From Diphasiastrum complanatum (taxonomy: Eukaryota > Streptophyta > Lycopodiopsida > Lycopodiales > Lycopodiaceae): a stretch of 60,000 bases of DNA. This document shows, one piece after another, positions 45,207 to 57,209 of this stretch; within the stretch, counting starts at the first letter, position 1, and every line of letters starts with the position of its first letter. The DNA is taken from assembly GCA_029204225.1 (NCBI GenBank), contig CM055094.1:69061055-69121054 (forward strand). Reading direction: 5' to 3'. The notes beneath the pieces are model-generated. The model was given only the letters and a program-made list of their open reading frames with translations. It was not told the origin of the DNA and did not search any database. The translations under genes were made by a program, and so were the position numbers.

Positions 45207-47339
45207 TATCCCTACTAGTGAGTTGATAGTCAGAGGAACCTTATACATGCATAAGGATACTCTTTGGATTTCATAAAGTTCTCCAAACAACTGACATACT
45301 CTGCTAGGTTAGACGACATCAAATCACACTAGAAAATTTTTGACAGTTCTTTACAAAATGTAAAAGAAATACCGTGTCCAAAAATCTTATAGGATTTCCA
45401 GCTTAGTTTGACTAATAGTTAGAACTAGAAACTGCAATCTTCCACATACTCTATTGTTTTGCAACAATAACATCCTACTTGGAAATGATATGAATGCACC
45501 AACTTGATAGACATTCCTAAGGAGCTTCTATATGTAGGTAACAAGCTAATGAGGAATCAATGTTGCCATCATATCTCCATGTCTCATACATAGGTAATCC
45601 GTACAAATATTTGAAGTGTACACAAGTTTGTTGTATGCATATGCCAAAAAGCATAGGTTTAGACAAAGACACATACACTCTACACAAGTACTATGACTTC
45701 ATGAGATAGCTTGATTACTTTCAGCTTCGATGATATATGTTACATAATATGGACACACAAGTCTCTAAATTCACAATACTACGACTGAGTGGATATGCCC
45801 ACTTCAGACTACATCCAGCACTTCAATTTTGAATATCTGAAGTCCTTAAAATCTAGGAACATGAGATGCTAGCTGCGGCTGCATAGGGCAATAAAAGAAA
45901 TCAATAAAAGTTACTCTAACTAGGTGCAAGGCTTCCCGTTACGGGCCAAATTAAATTTCATCATGTCCTTGGACAATGGAGTTCCAGACGACCAGCCACA
46001 GGGCAACTAACCATAAGCAATAGTCAAAATAGATGCCCAGATGACTCGTATCACAATCTATGAGAGTGTCTGGCAATTTGCTTAAAGAGTGTCTGCCAAG
46101 TGATATCAGAACCTAGGGAGGATTTGGCAAGCTTGAGGTGTGTGAGCAAGTTTTCCTAAAATTTATCCCTCTTCCAACAGACTGTTTTCATTCATGAGAG
46201 AAAACGAATGCAACCATGTAGAAAACGATGGGATCTAGAAGATCCTACAAGGAACAAATGCATTATTTTGTATCCCATTCATGATTTATTGGGGTGAAAT
46301 CTTGTGGATCAGCAAGCTGCTCAGTTGAGGTGACAGTTGATCAGATACACACCAAATTCATGAGGTTCCCGATGTCAAATTGGGTGGACACAAAGTGTGT
46401 GTGCTCTAGTAACTTTTGTCAAGAATTCGTCAATTTACAGCCCTATAATGTCTTTTCACAAAGAATAAAATAGGGACCTGAAGTATCGGTCTTAGCAGAA
46501 TTTTGTGATCAATTTCAGGCAAAATTTTCAAAGTTGAGGGTAAGTTCTGGTCTGCACCACCAATTATCTATGTAGACATATTGGGCATGGTAAATGTGCT
46601 ACCTTTTGGGGTTACAGAGCAGCCCTGAGGCAGTAAGAGTTTATTTGGCATGGTTAATGTGCTACATCATGGGGTTAAACAATAGCTCTCAAGCAGTGAC
46701 AGTTGATTTGGCATTAGTTTTGTGCCTATTCATATGACAATAGATTGTAGCACATAACAAAATTTTGTGACATCGAGATAGCGCTTTGCGGTTGAAGCCT
46801 CTTACCTCAATTCAATCTTGTAATCAAGTTCCATTGCATACTACATTTTCTTGGTCCGCAAGTGGATGGTGGTGTCAAAAGTGGGAGCAACGGGCCAGGA
46901 GTCTTGTTAGCCGAAATTTTCGCACGGAAAATCGGGCTAATATTGAAGCTTAAATTCGCAAAACTGGAAAAACCGGCATGTAAAACCCGGTTATAAGAAA
47001 AAATTTGGCATAAAGTTGCCCTAGACTGGGTCCCAGCCCGCCCCTAAAGTGGCTAGACATGGTAAAGAATAGACTTTTATAACGGTCTTAAGAACCGTCA
47101 AAAAATATTGTATGGTCAATTTTTGTAAGACCGAGCAAAAAGTGCCGGTACACCTAGAATTGGGTCCCAGCCCGCACTAAATAAGACTAGAGCAAATTTT
47201 GCGGCCTTAGAAATGGCTGGTAAATATTTCACGACTATTCAAAAAAATGGCCAGTTGTAAAAAAATAGCCGATATGATATAAAATCTCACCATGTACTGA
47301 GTCCATTTTTTACTAATATATGATCACTCAGTGTATTTT
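45207..47339. other. No gene recognised; repeated short block near 47.0-47.2 kb
   Basis: The word tgggtcccagcccgc occurs twice (about 47029 and 47163) in otherwise similar AAAA-rich sequence, suggesting a local duplication. No coding blocks. Confidence 0.45.
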
Positions 47340-47956
47340 TCAAGGAGCATAGGCCGTGACATACCTCTTGTAGTAGCCGCTTGAGCCTAAGAAAGATTGG
47401 AGTTGGTTTACTGTGGTAGGTGCTATCATAACTAAGAGCATGGCTATTTTTTTTGGGTCTATTGCCATTCTATACTTGCTTATCACATGCCCTAGTAGCA
47501 CTTTGTAAGAAACCCCAAACAGACATTTGTTAGCATTTACGGCTATACAGGTTACAGCACACTTCTCAAAGCATTTTTCCAGTATGGTGAGATGTTCCCT
47601 GACGCTAGATGCCCCACAAAGGTCATCTAAATGTTTCGGTTATCGTCCAGGATATCCTTGAAGTGTTTGTTCAGGAACCTCTGATAGGTTCCAAGGGCGT
47701 TAGTCAATCGAAAGGGCATGACGTGGTAAGCAGAACCCCAAAAGTGGTTGTAAAGCCACGTGGTCTTTAAATTATTCTCTTCTGCGATGGCTATCTGATT
47801 ATAGCGTGCGAAACAGTCCATGAAAGAGTATTGATCTGTTCCAGCCATTTCTTCTATGACTTGGTCTATAAACGACAATGGGTAGTAGTCCTTCCTAGTC
47901 TGTTTGCTCAACCTCTTATAATCTACACACACACGAATGCGTGTGGAAAGGAACAA
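47340..47956 (-). pseudogene. Gypsy reverse transcriptase, C-terminal half
   Basis: It starts abruptly at RIRVCVDYKRLSKQTRKDYY. It continues LSFIDQVIEEMAGTDQYSFM, FARYNQIAI and HVMPFRLTNALGTYQRFL, and after a break KCLFGVSYKVLLGHVISKY and LQSFLGSSGYYKRYV. The active-site YxDD region is lost near 47640 (FKDILDDN). It begins where the plus-strand fragment ending at about 50290 stops. Confidence 0.8.
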
Positions 47957-48509
47957 GCGTTAGTGAGATTCCAAAACATCTTAGTGCATGATCAGTAGTA
48001 TTGCTACATCACCAATAGCATGCCAGTTAGAGTTAAGTCAAACGACATGACATAATGGGTTCCTTTGTGAACCTAGGGTTAAGGTGCAAACCCTAAATAC
48101 GAAACCAAAAGCACCACGCTATCTTTCAACGGTACCAGTATGCAGAGAGGATGGAATCTAGTACGAAAAACCTATGGACACGTACTTAGGTATGGACTAA
48201 TCAAAATCCAACAGGCTAGTGACCAATTAAGTAGTAAGGACGTACGCGATACTAGTGAATGGAATTGGAAAACTTATGGGAAGGGTTGGGAGAAACGTAA
48301 ATTACGCAAACAACAATAGTTGACCAATACCCAAGTAGAGATACTGTTACCCTAGACAGGACATCATAGGTATACCAAGGAAACCTAGGTCTAAGGGAGC
48401 ACCACACGGAGAAACTTCAAATCCCCAAAGAGAACGCTTAGGGCTTAGGAGAAGTAGTCGTGGGTTTCTTATCCCACTAACCACAGATGATGTATCTCAC
48501 CAACCTATA
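47957..48509 (+). other. Presumed leader/gag start of the Gypsy fragment
   Basis: No recognisable domain; it directly precedes the gag-like frame. Confidence 0.35.
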
Positions 48510-50290
48510 ATGGACCTTGATGATACGCTGGAAGCCATAGAAGAATTACCAGAACTTGAGCCAACCGAAACGGCCCGAAGGCTCCAGGCACATATGCCTG
48601 ATAGAGGCTACGAAAGCACCGGATCCACCGCAGAATTAGGCGATATGCAAGCCATGCTAAAAGGTTACATGGAGGTGATGAGTGAAAACAGGCAAACCCT
48701 ACCGGCGGACGTGAACTTTCTCAAACGACATCAAAATTTGTTGGATGGGCCAGAGACACCTTATAGAGGGACCAAACCCCTTAGTGTGTAGATACTGTAG
48801 TGGGAACCATTTGAACCGAAATTGTCCCAACCAAGTGTGCGGGTACTACAAGAGGCCTGGACACTTGGAAGATAGATGTTGGGTACGCAGAGAGGCACTA
48901 AACACTGGGACTAGAATGCCTAGGCCAATAAATCATAGGCCCCAAGAGGACAAAACGGCGGGGCCATCAAGGCCACCTCAGTACATACAACGGGGACCCA
49001 GGATCAGTCAAGAGGACAAAGGGAAGGTGCGCGTAGAAGATGACCGGCCACCCGTGAACTTCATCGTTGTAGAAACACTGGAGGCACCCGCAAGCAGAGA
49101 AGAGGTACTGGTAGTGACCCGGAGTAACCTCCAGACGGAGCTACCTCCCAGGAAACCCAAGCCTACACCAAAGCCACACCCATAGGTGGAAGACCCAGTA
49201 GTCATTGAGAAACCAGTATCTAAACCTACACCCATCTACGAGGATCCACTACCTAAAGAGCAAGGTGAGGTTAGCGTTTTAGAAGGGCGTAGACAACCCA
49301 GATTCCGAGGACTGAGAAAAGGGAAAACCGGCCTAAAAATTAAGAGAACTACGACCAGAAACCGCAGGTTAGGAAGGATATAGACCTAGATTTGAAGAGA
49401 GGGAATATTGAGCTAGGTCAAGCCCTAGAAAATCTTAAGTTGGAAATAGGGCTCTGGCAACTAGTACAGTTGTCACCCACTATTAAACGTACGGTCAAAC
49501 GACTGATGAGACCACCCACAATCAGAACACTGGAACCACCTAAAATAGGGAAAGTAGATGCGGACTTGTTAGATCGCTACTGCCCTAAGGTAGACGTACT
49601 GATAGATGGCCTAGTCATTTCAGGGGCCATAGTTGATGCAGGGTCAGCAGTTAATATTACAAGTCTAGAACTTTCAGACCAACTTGGCTTCACTCTAGAA
49701 CCCGCTACCTTGACAGCCCTAAAGCTAGCCAACAACTCTGTGATCAAACCAGAGGGCGAGCTTAAGGTACCCATTACCGTGGCTAAAAAGACCATTCAGG
49801 TGGACTTTTATGTCATGAGGATGTATGTCGGGAATCGAGGGTAATCTATATTGCTAGGATGACCATGGCTCAGGCTTAGCAACTGCACAATTAACATTCC
49901 CGCAGGAGTATTAATGTTTGGAAGGGGTAAAAAATATAGTGAATGAACTGTAGTTGATGGTTACCCAGAGGTGCCTTAGTCAGAAAGAGCACCCATACCT
50001 TCGTCCGAGTGGGAGGAGGTCGCTAGTAGTGAGGACGAAAGAAGAGTACGAACGGTTGTGTAGAAAGTACCAGCATATTTTTGCCTGGGACTACTCAGAT
50101 TTGAAGGGGATTCCACCTGACCTAGTGACACATACGATACCACTGAAGGAGGGAGCCAAACCTATACGACAAAAACAACGCCGGCTACCCTACCACCTAA
50201 AGGAAGGAGTGTACACTGAACTGGAGCGACTTCAAAATGTTAGACTGATATTTCCAGTAGAGAACACCGAGTGGTGTTCCCCAATAGTAC
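48510..50290 (+). pseudogene. Gypsy gag end, protease and N-terminal reverse transcriptase
   Basis: Several frames in order give one decayed polyprotein. A gag tail (48510-48790) precedes a double zinc-knuckle region (CRYCSGNHLNRNCPNQVCGY, then GHLEDRC). The protease segment reads VDAGSAVNITSLELSDQLGF; DAG replaces the usual D(S/G)G, so catalysis is doubtful. After a gap the reverse transcriptase N terminus follows: EYERLCRKYQHIFAWDYSDL, VTHTIPLKEGAKPIRQKQRR and NTEWCSPIV. It breaks off at about 50285 before the IRVCVDYKRL block. Confidence 0.8.
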
Positions 50291-50556
50291 CTCGCACTGG
50301 GTCATTGCCTTTCTCTACCTCTAGACTATGGCCTCTAATGATTTTTGCGTAATACCCTTCTTACTTGCGAATGGCAATCAATTGTGGTTGCACATGCGTT
50401 TTATGATTTTCCCAAGTTATCCCATAGGTCATCCACCCTTTGTCCACTAATACTGCATATGACCTAACTAACTCTACTTGGTCATTTTTCTGCTCGATCC
50501 TAATCCAACCGTACCCATGTACAGTTTTTTTTGGTTCTTTGTAATTGATTAAATTA

Positions 50557-50615
50557 CCATAGGTTACTTTGACCCAAAAGGTCGAGAGTTATGTAACCAT
50601 GGTCATTTATTATAT
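50557..50615 (+). repeat. Short Copia-derived scrap
   Basis: Thirty-one bases (50557-50587) are the exact reverse complement of 19030-19060 at the start of the Copia remnant, and the next 25 bases look like a diverged continuation. Confidence 0.45.
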
Positions 50616-50710
50616 TAGGCCTACTAAACTTAGAGTTAGCTAAGTTAGTATGAAATTAACTTGGTAGGGACTCGTGGGTCCACTAGGCCTAATTGTGACA
50701 TTAAGTACCC

Positions 50711-50949
50711 CAGCCATATCAGAAAATCTGGTAGAGGACAGTGTTCTAGTTCTCCCATTGGATTCTCAACCTCCACATGAACCAGAGGAGATTCTTGATA
50801 GTAGAGAGACGCAGACTCGTCATACTGTATACTGAGAATATCTGGTCAAGTGGAATGATCAGCCTGCTGAGAATGCCACTTGGGAAAGAGACAGCATCCT
50901 TTGCAAGATTTTTCCAGACTTTGTCTTAGAGGACCAAGACGGTTCTTAA
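50711..50949 (+). pseudogene. Chromovirus integrase tail with chromodomain
   Basis: The frame reads DSQPPHEPEEILDSRETQT, then after HTVY a TGA, EYLVKWNDQPAENATWERDS, and ends in TAA at 50947. EEIL-D, YLVKW and ATWE are the conserved chromodomain blocks. The rest of pol upstream is missing. Confidence 0.82.
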
Positions 50950-50960
50950 GGGGCAGGGAG
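50950..50960 (+). promoter_or_regulatory. Polypurine tract of the chromovirus
   Basis: ggggcagggag lies directly between the pol stop and the LTR start (TGTTATGAGC). Confidence 0.7.
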
Positions 50961-51840
50961 TGTTATGAGCACGTGACCAGTGTCGAACCCTAGAGAACAC
51001 AAGAGGTCGAATACCACAGTCAGGGTCGCGTCCAAGCGTACACGACCAACAGGGCAAAGACAGTGTGAGTAGTGTGCCCCAGCACGATCCATAGCCATGG
51101 CGGGCAAAACACAGCCTAGGGACCTTGTCAGCAGGATAGGGCCCCACGTTGGGTCCCGACGTGCAGTTGGCCATGTCAAAGCCCGATGGCTGACACTTGG
51201 CAGTACGCATGCTACCAGGCCTCACACTGGGCTAGGAGGGGCTTGCTCCATATCAGGGGGTAGACAAGGTTGGGTGGATCAGTTAGTGTTTGCCCTACTG
51301 TGGTGTTGAGACCTCTAACACGAGCCAAGCCTTAAGGACGCCACCTAGCAAGCACATGGGCCCCAAAAACAAGTGGCATCCCCTTATGGGGTCCACTGTT
51401 ATGTACCATAATGGTACGCCCTTCAGTGACGGCCTCGCAAAGGGCATGACGCAGGTCTGGCGTTATCGACATGTTAGGGTGCCACGCGTCACCATCCTAG
51501 CTGGTCACGTGTCGTCGGCGGGACCGTGCTTGATGGGACCCACTGTGCTATGCCTATATAGTGGTGGGGTTTCCCTCTTTCCATTCACTCAGTCTACCCG
51601 GGAGTTGGTGGATGGAGAGCACGTGCATGAGCCAGGATGTATCTCCAGGCCAGGAGATGTGTGCTAGGGAGAGCCAAGTGCGATGGCTTGTGGTATGGGA
51701 CGCCAGTTATCGTAGGAGGCTTGACTGGGCATGATTATGTCGATAGCTCCAGTGCATGGATGGGCAGATACGGTGCATCGTCACTAGCATGGGGTGTGTG
51801 GAACCTTCAAGGCAGTCGAAGATCTTAGGGAGTTGTAACA
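50961..51840 (+). repeat. Chromovirus LTR, 880 bp
   Basis: It begins TGTTATGAGC and ends GGAGTTGTAACA, giving the inverted ends TGTTA/TAACA. A TATA box (ctatatag) lies at about 51553. It is unusual in having pol plus polypurine tract on its left and primer site plus gag on its right, so it serves as 3' LTR for one internal region and 5' LTR for another. Confidence 0.8.
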
Positions 51841-51842
51841 GT

Positions 51843-51854
51843 TGGTATCACAGC
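51843..51854 (+). promoter_or_regulatory. Primer binding site, Met type with one mismatch
   Basis: TGGTATCACAGC two bases after the LTR; the canonical form is TGGTATCAGAGC. Confidence 0.75.
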
Positions 51855-53101
51855 AGTCAACTCTCTTAAAGGTGCACAAGTTCCCTTATTCGTATTTGTG
51901 GTTTGGTATTCCCTTTAATCGAATGTGGCTGTGTTTTTTAACCTTTCTTCAAGTTTAACTTGGGAAAAGGTTGGTCTGTGGATGTAGGCTTGTTTTTCTT
52001 TCAAACAGGCTATTCACAATAGTCTTCTCTTTTTCCATTCAAACCTTGTGTTTTCTAGTTTGTATAAGAAAGTTGAAGCTCAGTTTAAAGTTTTTTTGCT
52101 AACTTTAAACTTTGAATCAATGAGTTTCTTAGAAACTTATTAGTTTGTTGGTTAAAGCATCCTTTTAAACCTTTTGAAGTTTAAAGAATGGCCATGCTTT
52201 TTTTGAAACCCCCTTATAAGCCTTTGTTTAATTAAAATAAAATGGGAGGCTTGGAGGCCTCTGGTCTGTCATAACTGCAGACCCTGTCTGCAGATCTGTC
52301 TGCCTCCATCTCGGGAATCGGGCTGTACCTATGGGTACCTGATTGAATCCGTAAGGGGGGGGCATGATGTTGCTTTAGTGGTCCGCTGGTAGACCTCTAC
52401 CACCAGCGCAGGCAGCGTGTGCGGTTAGCGCGTTTTTTTTGCCACGGTGTATGCAAGAGGGGGGGGGGGTTAGTACCCTCTCCTGATAATTTATTGTTTG
52501 TCAAAATTGTTTGATTTGACAGGCAGGGGGAGGGGAGGCAGCGCGCTTCCCCATGGCCCCACTATCAAAGCATACTTGCAAATAAAACTTTGAATTATAA
52601 AATGACTTTTAAGCTCTAAGATCTTAATCTTATGGAAGCTATCTAAACCAAATCTTGGAGCCTTGTCCTTTTTTGGACGTACCTCCTTATTCCTCCCTCT
52701 CTGTACCTGCAGATTTCCAAAGAAGAGGAGATAGGTGTGGTACGTAGGAGTTGGAGGAAGGAGAAGGGGCCTTAACCATATTTGTGAATCCTTTGAGTTC
52801 CATGGGCCATGTGGCACCATTTAATGGCTCCACGTGGTAAGAAAGGCCAAGAAAGGACAAATGGAGCCTTTCTTGGGCCTCACCTGTCCTTTTTGCATGA
52901 GGTTGGAGAGGAGCTTTGGGGAGGGGGTAAAGAAGATACGTTCACCTTCTTCTACCCCATTCTCAAAGTTCTTTGTAGAGTTTTTGAGCTCTCAAGCTTA
53001 TTTGTTTCTTGAGGCCTTCTTCTCTAATTTTCAGATTTTGACGGTTTTCATATCGTTGTTCTCCGTTTCTCCTCAAGCTTGTTCCTACATGTGCTTTTTC
53101 C
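51855..53101 (+). other. Long leader of the chromovirus
   Basis: About 1.25 kb between the primer site and gag. It contains a G run (52459-52469) and the palindrome tggtagacctctacca near 52388; no coding blocks. Confidence 0.5.
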
Positions 53102-53986
53102 ATGGACACTCCTATGGAAGAAACACGAGCTCCAACTCCCGTCAAGACTGATATGAAGAATATGACGCGTGCAATTAATTTGTTGCAGCAAGAAATTGTT
53201 GACATGCGGTCTAAACATGAACGGGCGGAGGCCGAAATTCGGCGGGCTATGTCCCAATCTCGGCAAGCACTCCTTAACCCGATGTTTACTCCGGAATTTT
53301 TCACCGGAGAGAAAAAAGATAGACACCAGGATGTGGTGTTGGCTTGGTTAGATTGACGCGGTAAAGTGTACTCATGGTGGCAGGATCTTAAAGATCGAGC
53401 TACGGTCCCAACTACTTGGGATGACTTTCAGGTAGTCTTTAAGGCTGCTTTTATGCCTGTCCTTGACGATTTTGAATATTATCATTGATTTGCCATGTTG
53501 CAAACAAGGACGAAGCCCTTGGACGTCTATCTGCAAGACTTCCAAGAGGCTGCTTCACGATTTTTTAACCGCGTAGACGGAGTGCTCCTTAAGCTGCATT
53601 TCATATTGGGCTTTCCCAAGAATATCAGTTGGAGGTCCACCGCAATCAGCCACAATCCTTAGAGGATGCCATGGATTTTCGACAACACGCACACTGTAAC
53701 CCACAAAAAGCAGCAAAAGCCTGAATCCAAAGACAAACCCTCTATAGGCCCTCCTTTCAAAAAGGGCAAGGAGCGTGTTGTTGACAAAGCTTCCCCTTCA
53801 AGAAAGAAAAAGAAGCGCACTCGGTTGGAGAGAGCTGACTTTGATACGGCCAAAAGCGACGGGTTGTGTTTCTCCTGCATGGAGAAGGGGCACCTTTCCA
53901 AGGATTGCCCGAAGAGACGAAAGAAGGGTGGCCGCTCCTTTAAGGCACCAGGTAATTCTTCTATTTCTTGCATTGATGTATCTTAA
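53102..53986 (+). pseudogene. Chromovirus gag with zinc knuckle, broken
   Basis: It starts MDTPMEETRAPTPVK with a predicted helix. Then FTPEFFTGEKKDRHQDVVLA, a TGA, and GKVYSWWQDLKDRATVPTTW, KAAFMPV and RTKPLDVYLQDFQEAASRFF follow. A zinc knuckle CFSCMEKGHLSKDC (CX2CX4HX4C) lies near the end. Two TGA stops and frame shifts disable it. Confidence 0.8.
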
Positions 53987-54029
53987 AAAGATGAAACAGT
54001 GTGTATGAATTGTTCTTTTAACACTGCGG

Positions 54030-54570
54030 TTTTTGGACCTCACGACCTCATTCGAATGAGTGGGTTCGTAGGTTTTTGGACCTACGCATAAGTTTATTAA
54101 TGCTAAGTTGGTGCAGAAGCTGCAGTTGGCAACCGCACCAAGTGACCAGAAGTATGTGGTTAGGATGGCAACGGGTGGGGAGCAGAGATATTATGTTTCA
54201 CATAGTATCTCTTTCTTGCATAATGACTCATTGGTTTGTCTTAAAGGCGATAAGCCTGATCTACCTTTTGTAACTGCTCATGAAGCAAATCAATGTATTT
54301 TGGATTCCAAGTATCATTCGTATTTATGTTATTTGAAAAATGAATCGTACATAGATGCTTTTAGTACTCATAATTTCAATGTTGATGTTTTGTCTTTCCC
54401 TAAAGCATTGTCTTTTTCTGATGATAATTTAGAATCTGCGCCTGAGGGCAAAATCTTTAAGAGACTTAGAGAGGGATATAATGATATATTCCCTGAGCAG
54501 TTGCCTGAGGGTCTTCCCTCCTCACGGGGAGTAGACCATCACATAGATCTTCCCGACAACTCCCCTGTAT
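54030..54570 (+). pseudogene. Chromovirus protease end and linker to reverse transcriptase, truncated
   Basis: FGPTHKFINAKLVQKLQL corresponds to the protease block usually starting with an Asp-Ser-Gly (DSGATHxFI), here damaged. The frame continues EQRYYVSHSISFLHNDSLVC and ends with NDIFPEQLPEGLPSSRGVDH and HIDLPDNSPVS, the segment just before the reverse transcriptase. It is cut there, probably by the next element. Confidence 0.75.
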
Positions 54571-54692
54571 CGCTTTTCCCTGTTAGCAACTGTGCTAACA
54601 CAGAGAAAATAAAAAAAGAAATAAATAAAACTCCGTGGCATGTGTTTTGTAAGACCACGTATGAGTATCTGTCAATAAACTTCAGCCATGGC

Positions 54693-55403
54693 ATGTGTTT
54701 TGTAAGTCCATGAGTAGAAGCTTAAATAATAATAAAATAGCTTAAACTTAGATTTAGAACTTAGACTTAGGAAACTTAAGATTAGAAATATTTTATCTTA
54801 AGTTTTCCTAAGTTAAGAAATTTGAAGTTCTAAATCCTAAGTTAGAAGTTCTAGAAAGGCTAGAAACAGATTAGTCCCATAAGTTTGTAGACACTTATGG
54901 AAGACCCTCCTTGCCATAAAAGGAGAGGTATTTGCATTGTAAACAACACTTTTGAGATTAAGCTATCTTGCTCTCTATTTTGGAGAATTATCATTCTATT
55001 TCATTTGTGTTCCCCTTGGAAAGGTGCATAGCTTGAGGGAAGGTGCTCGGGCCTCCTCTTGCCTCCTTTTCATCGGTTTTATTGTGGCATGTTCATTACT
55101 ACTTATTTGCTTAGTATTAGCCGCAATCTCATTATATTACCCTTTGGGTGTTAATCTAGGATTTAGTTTAATCACCTTGCTAGTTGGGTAAGCCTTAGTA
55201 AGGTTTTGTATTTTGTCATCTTAGTTAATTTCATTTCTATTTCGAGCACTTGTTGGGTAAGCCTTAGTGCTTCATCATTGTTTTATTTTCGCACTCAGTC
55301 TAAAGCTTGAAAAAAAACTTAGAAAGCGGACGATCCTCTCTATACTACACCACATCGTGAGTAGATCTAGCCAAACATTGACAAACCAGATTTACTTCCA
55401 ACA
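54693..55403 (+). repeat. 5' LTR of the right-edge Gypsy element (left end approximate)
   Basis: The right end is set by the primer site at 55405. A TATA-like ccataaaagg at about 54914, a leader with gcattgtaaacaac and the terminal ccaaca support an LTR. The start is placed near TGTGTTTTGTAAG only because it is the last TG before the LTR-like sequence. Confidence 0.5.
54741..54850. repeat. Imperfect inverted repeat in the LTR
   Basis: cttaaacttagatttagaac and ttagacttaggaaacttaag (left arm) pair with cttaagttttcctaag and gaagttctaaatcctaag (right arm), giving a possible 40-bp hairpin stem. Confidence 0.65.
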
Positions 55404-55404
55404 T

Positions 55405-55418
55405 TGGCGCCGTTGCCG
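55405..55418 (+). promoter_or_regulatory. Primer binding site, tRNA-Asp-like
   Basis: TGGCGCCGTTGCCG matches the primer sequence common in plant Athila/Tat-type Gypsy elements. Confidence 0.75.
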
Positions 55419-56262
55419 CTTTTTAGGTATTTTTTTTACCTAGCTTCTTCTCCTTTTTTTTTTGTGTATTTTTTGCTTCAATGTTGTATGTTTGCTTGTG
55501 TGCTTGTCTCTATCTACCAACAAACAGCACACGTCATCTCTCCAGGTCCTACACGAGCTGCGGAGCAACTTCTTCAACTGGGGGGAAGCAACAAAAGAGT
55601 CAACTTGGGCATTTTCTTCAAAAGAAGTGACCGAAGTGACCTTTTTCACAACCAAAAAGGTATATCAGAATTGGCCAGCCTATCTGCAGCCCTAACAGAC
55701 CCTGATCTTTCATTTTATCACCTCCACAAATTCTAACCACAGTCAGATTTTGAGAAAACAGCCTGATATACTGTCAAAAGCCCTTATTTCTCACCCAAAT
55801 CTTTGTCCTAGAATTCGTCGGCTTCACTGAGGCTAAATCTCATCAAGATCAGTCCTCCAGCAGCTCCGTGAATTCTATCTCAGAGATTTTGCCCGTTTAC
55901 TGTCAGAAAATCACATTTTTTTCCATAATGCCTATCTGCCAGTCAAACCTCTCTGTTAGAATTCACCATCCAACCTACGAATTCGTTTTCAAAGAGCACG
56001 ATTTCCCTGTCCTACCCGCAAATTCTGAAACTCCAATTTTCTCCCAGAAAATCTAAAAAAATCACTATTCTGACATTCAAAACTCTTTGTCAGAATTCGC
56101 GAGTATTACAGTTAGAATTAATTGCCGCTCCACGATTTCTAAGCCTGTCCGCGAATTCTATCATGTCCAGAAAGACCATTTTTTGTCCTACACTATCCAT
56201 TCTGCAAGCAAACTGCCCTTTTGCCAAGTACAGTACTGTCCTGCTCATCTGTATTCTGCATC

Positions 56263-57209
56263 ATGTCTCGTGACTGTGCTGAATCTTCTAATCCGACTCC
56301 TCACGACTAGAACGAAGAATTCCACGTATCGATGCACCAAAGTACGATGGCGAATCTGACCCAGTTCGATTTCTCCAAGACTTTGATAATGCATGCCGTT
56401 TTTATGGAGATACCTCTGAAACTGAAAAGCTTCGCCTATTTCCCATGGTACTCTATGGCACCGCCAAGGAGTGGTACTTGAATCTCGAAGCTCCTGATCT
56501 TGCTTCTTGGACCACCCTCAAGGACGCTCTCATCAAGCGTTTCAAACCATCCAAATTGACTCAGAAGAGCCCGTTCATTCAAATTACTCATATCAAGATG
56601 CATCGCGAAGAGTCTGTCCGAAACTACATTGAGCGTTTTAAACGTCTCAAAGTAGAATGTGTTGATGAAAATATCACCGAACGAATGGCCATAAAACTAT
56701 TCTTAGTTGGATTGCCTAAAAACATCCGCCGTGAACTCAAACCAGTTGACCTTTATGATCAACTTTAAGATGTGATGACCGATGCTATCCGTGAGGAAGA
56801 CAAAGGTTCCGATGATGACTTTGACCATCGTGAAAAGAAATCTAAAGATCCAGACCGTCCTAATCACCCGAAGTCTGATAATATTGCTCAGTCTTCTGAA
56901 CTTCTACATCAAATGGAAACCTGGCAAAAAGCTCAACAATCTCATATGGATAAACTCACTGCCGATTTCCAAACCGCCATGAAACAGATTGCTGAAAAAT
57001 TTCCAGCAAGGGAAAATGTCTGGTGTCCAATCTGCTCACAGCATCACACTGCTAATGAATGCCCTCAATTGCGAAATCATTTCCAAGCAGCCACCAGACC
57101 CACCATCTATCGAGCTTACCGCCCTTACCCGCCACAACAACCTGTGCCACGACCAGGGGTTTACCAACCACGACCACCTGCACCAAATCAATACCCATCC
57201 CCACGTTAA
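56263..57209 (+). pseudogene. Gag of the right-edge Gypsy element
   Basis: A start MSRDCAESSNPTPHD is followed by a frame break. RIPRIDAPKYDGESDPVRFL then opens a clear gag: VLYGTAKEWYLNLEAPDLAS, LIKRFKPSKLTQKSPF, ESVRNYIERFKRLKVEC and KLFLVGLPKNIRRELKP. A TAA at 56766 interrupts DQL/DVMTDAIREE, then an Asp/Lys-rich linker, CPICSQHHTANECP and a Pro/Gln-rich tail follow to TAA at 57207. Confidence 0.82.

Noticed and set aside
50926-51828. Long frames on both strands within the chromovirus LTR
   Set aside because: They lie wholly inside an LTR defined by its ends, polypurine tract and primer site.
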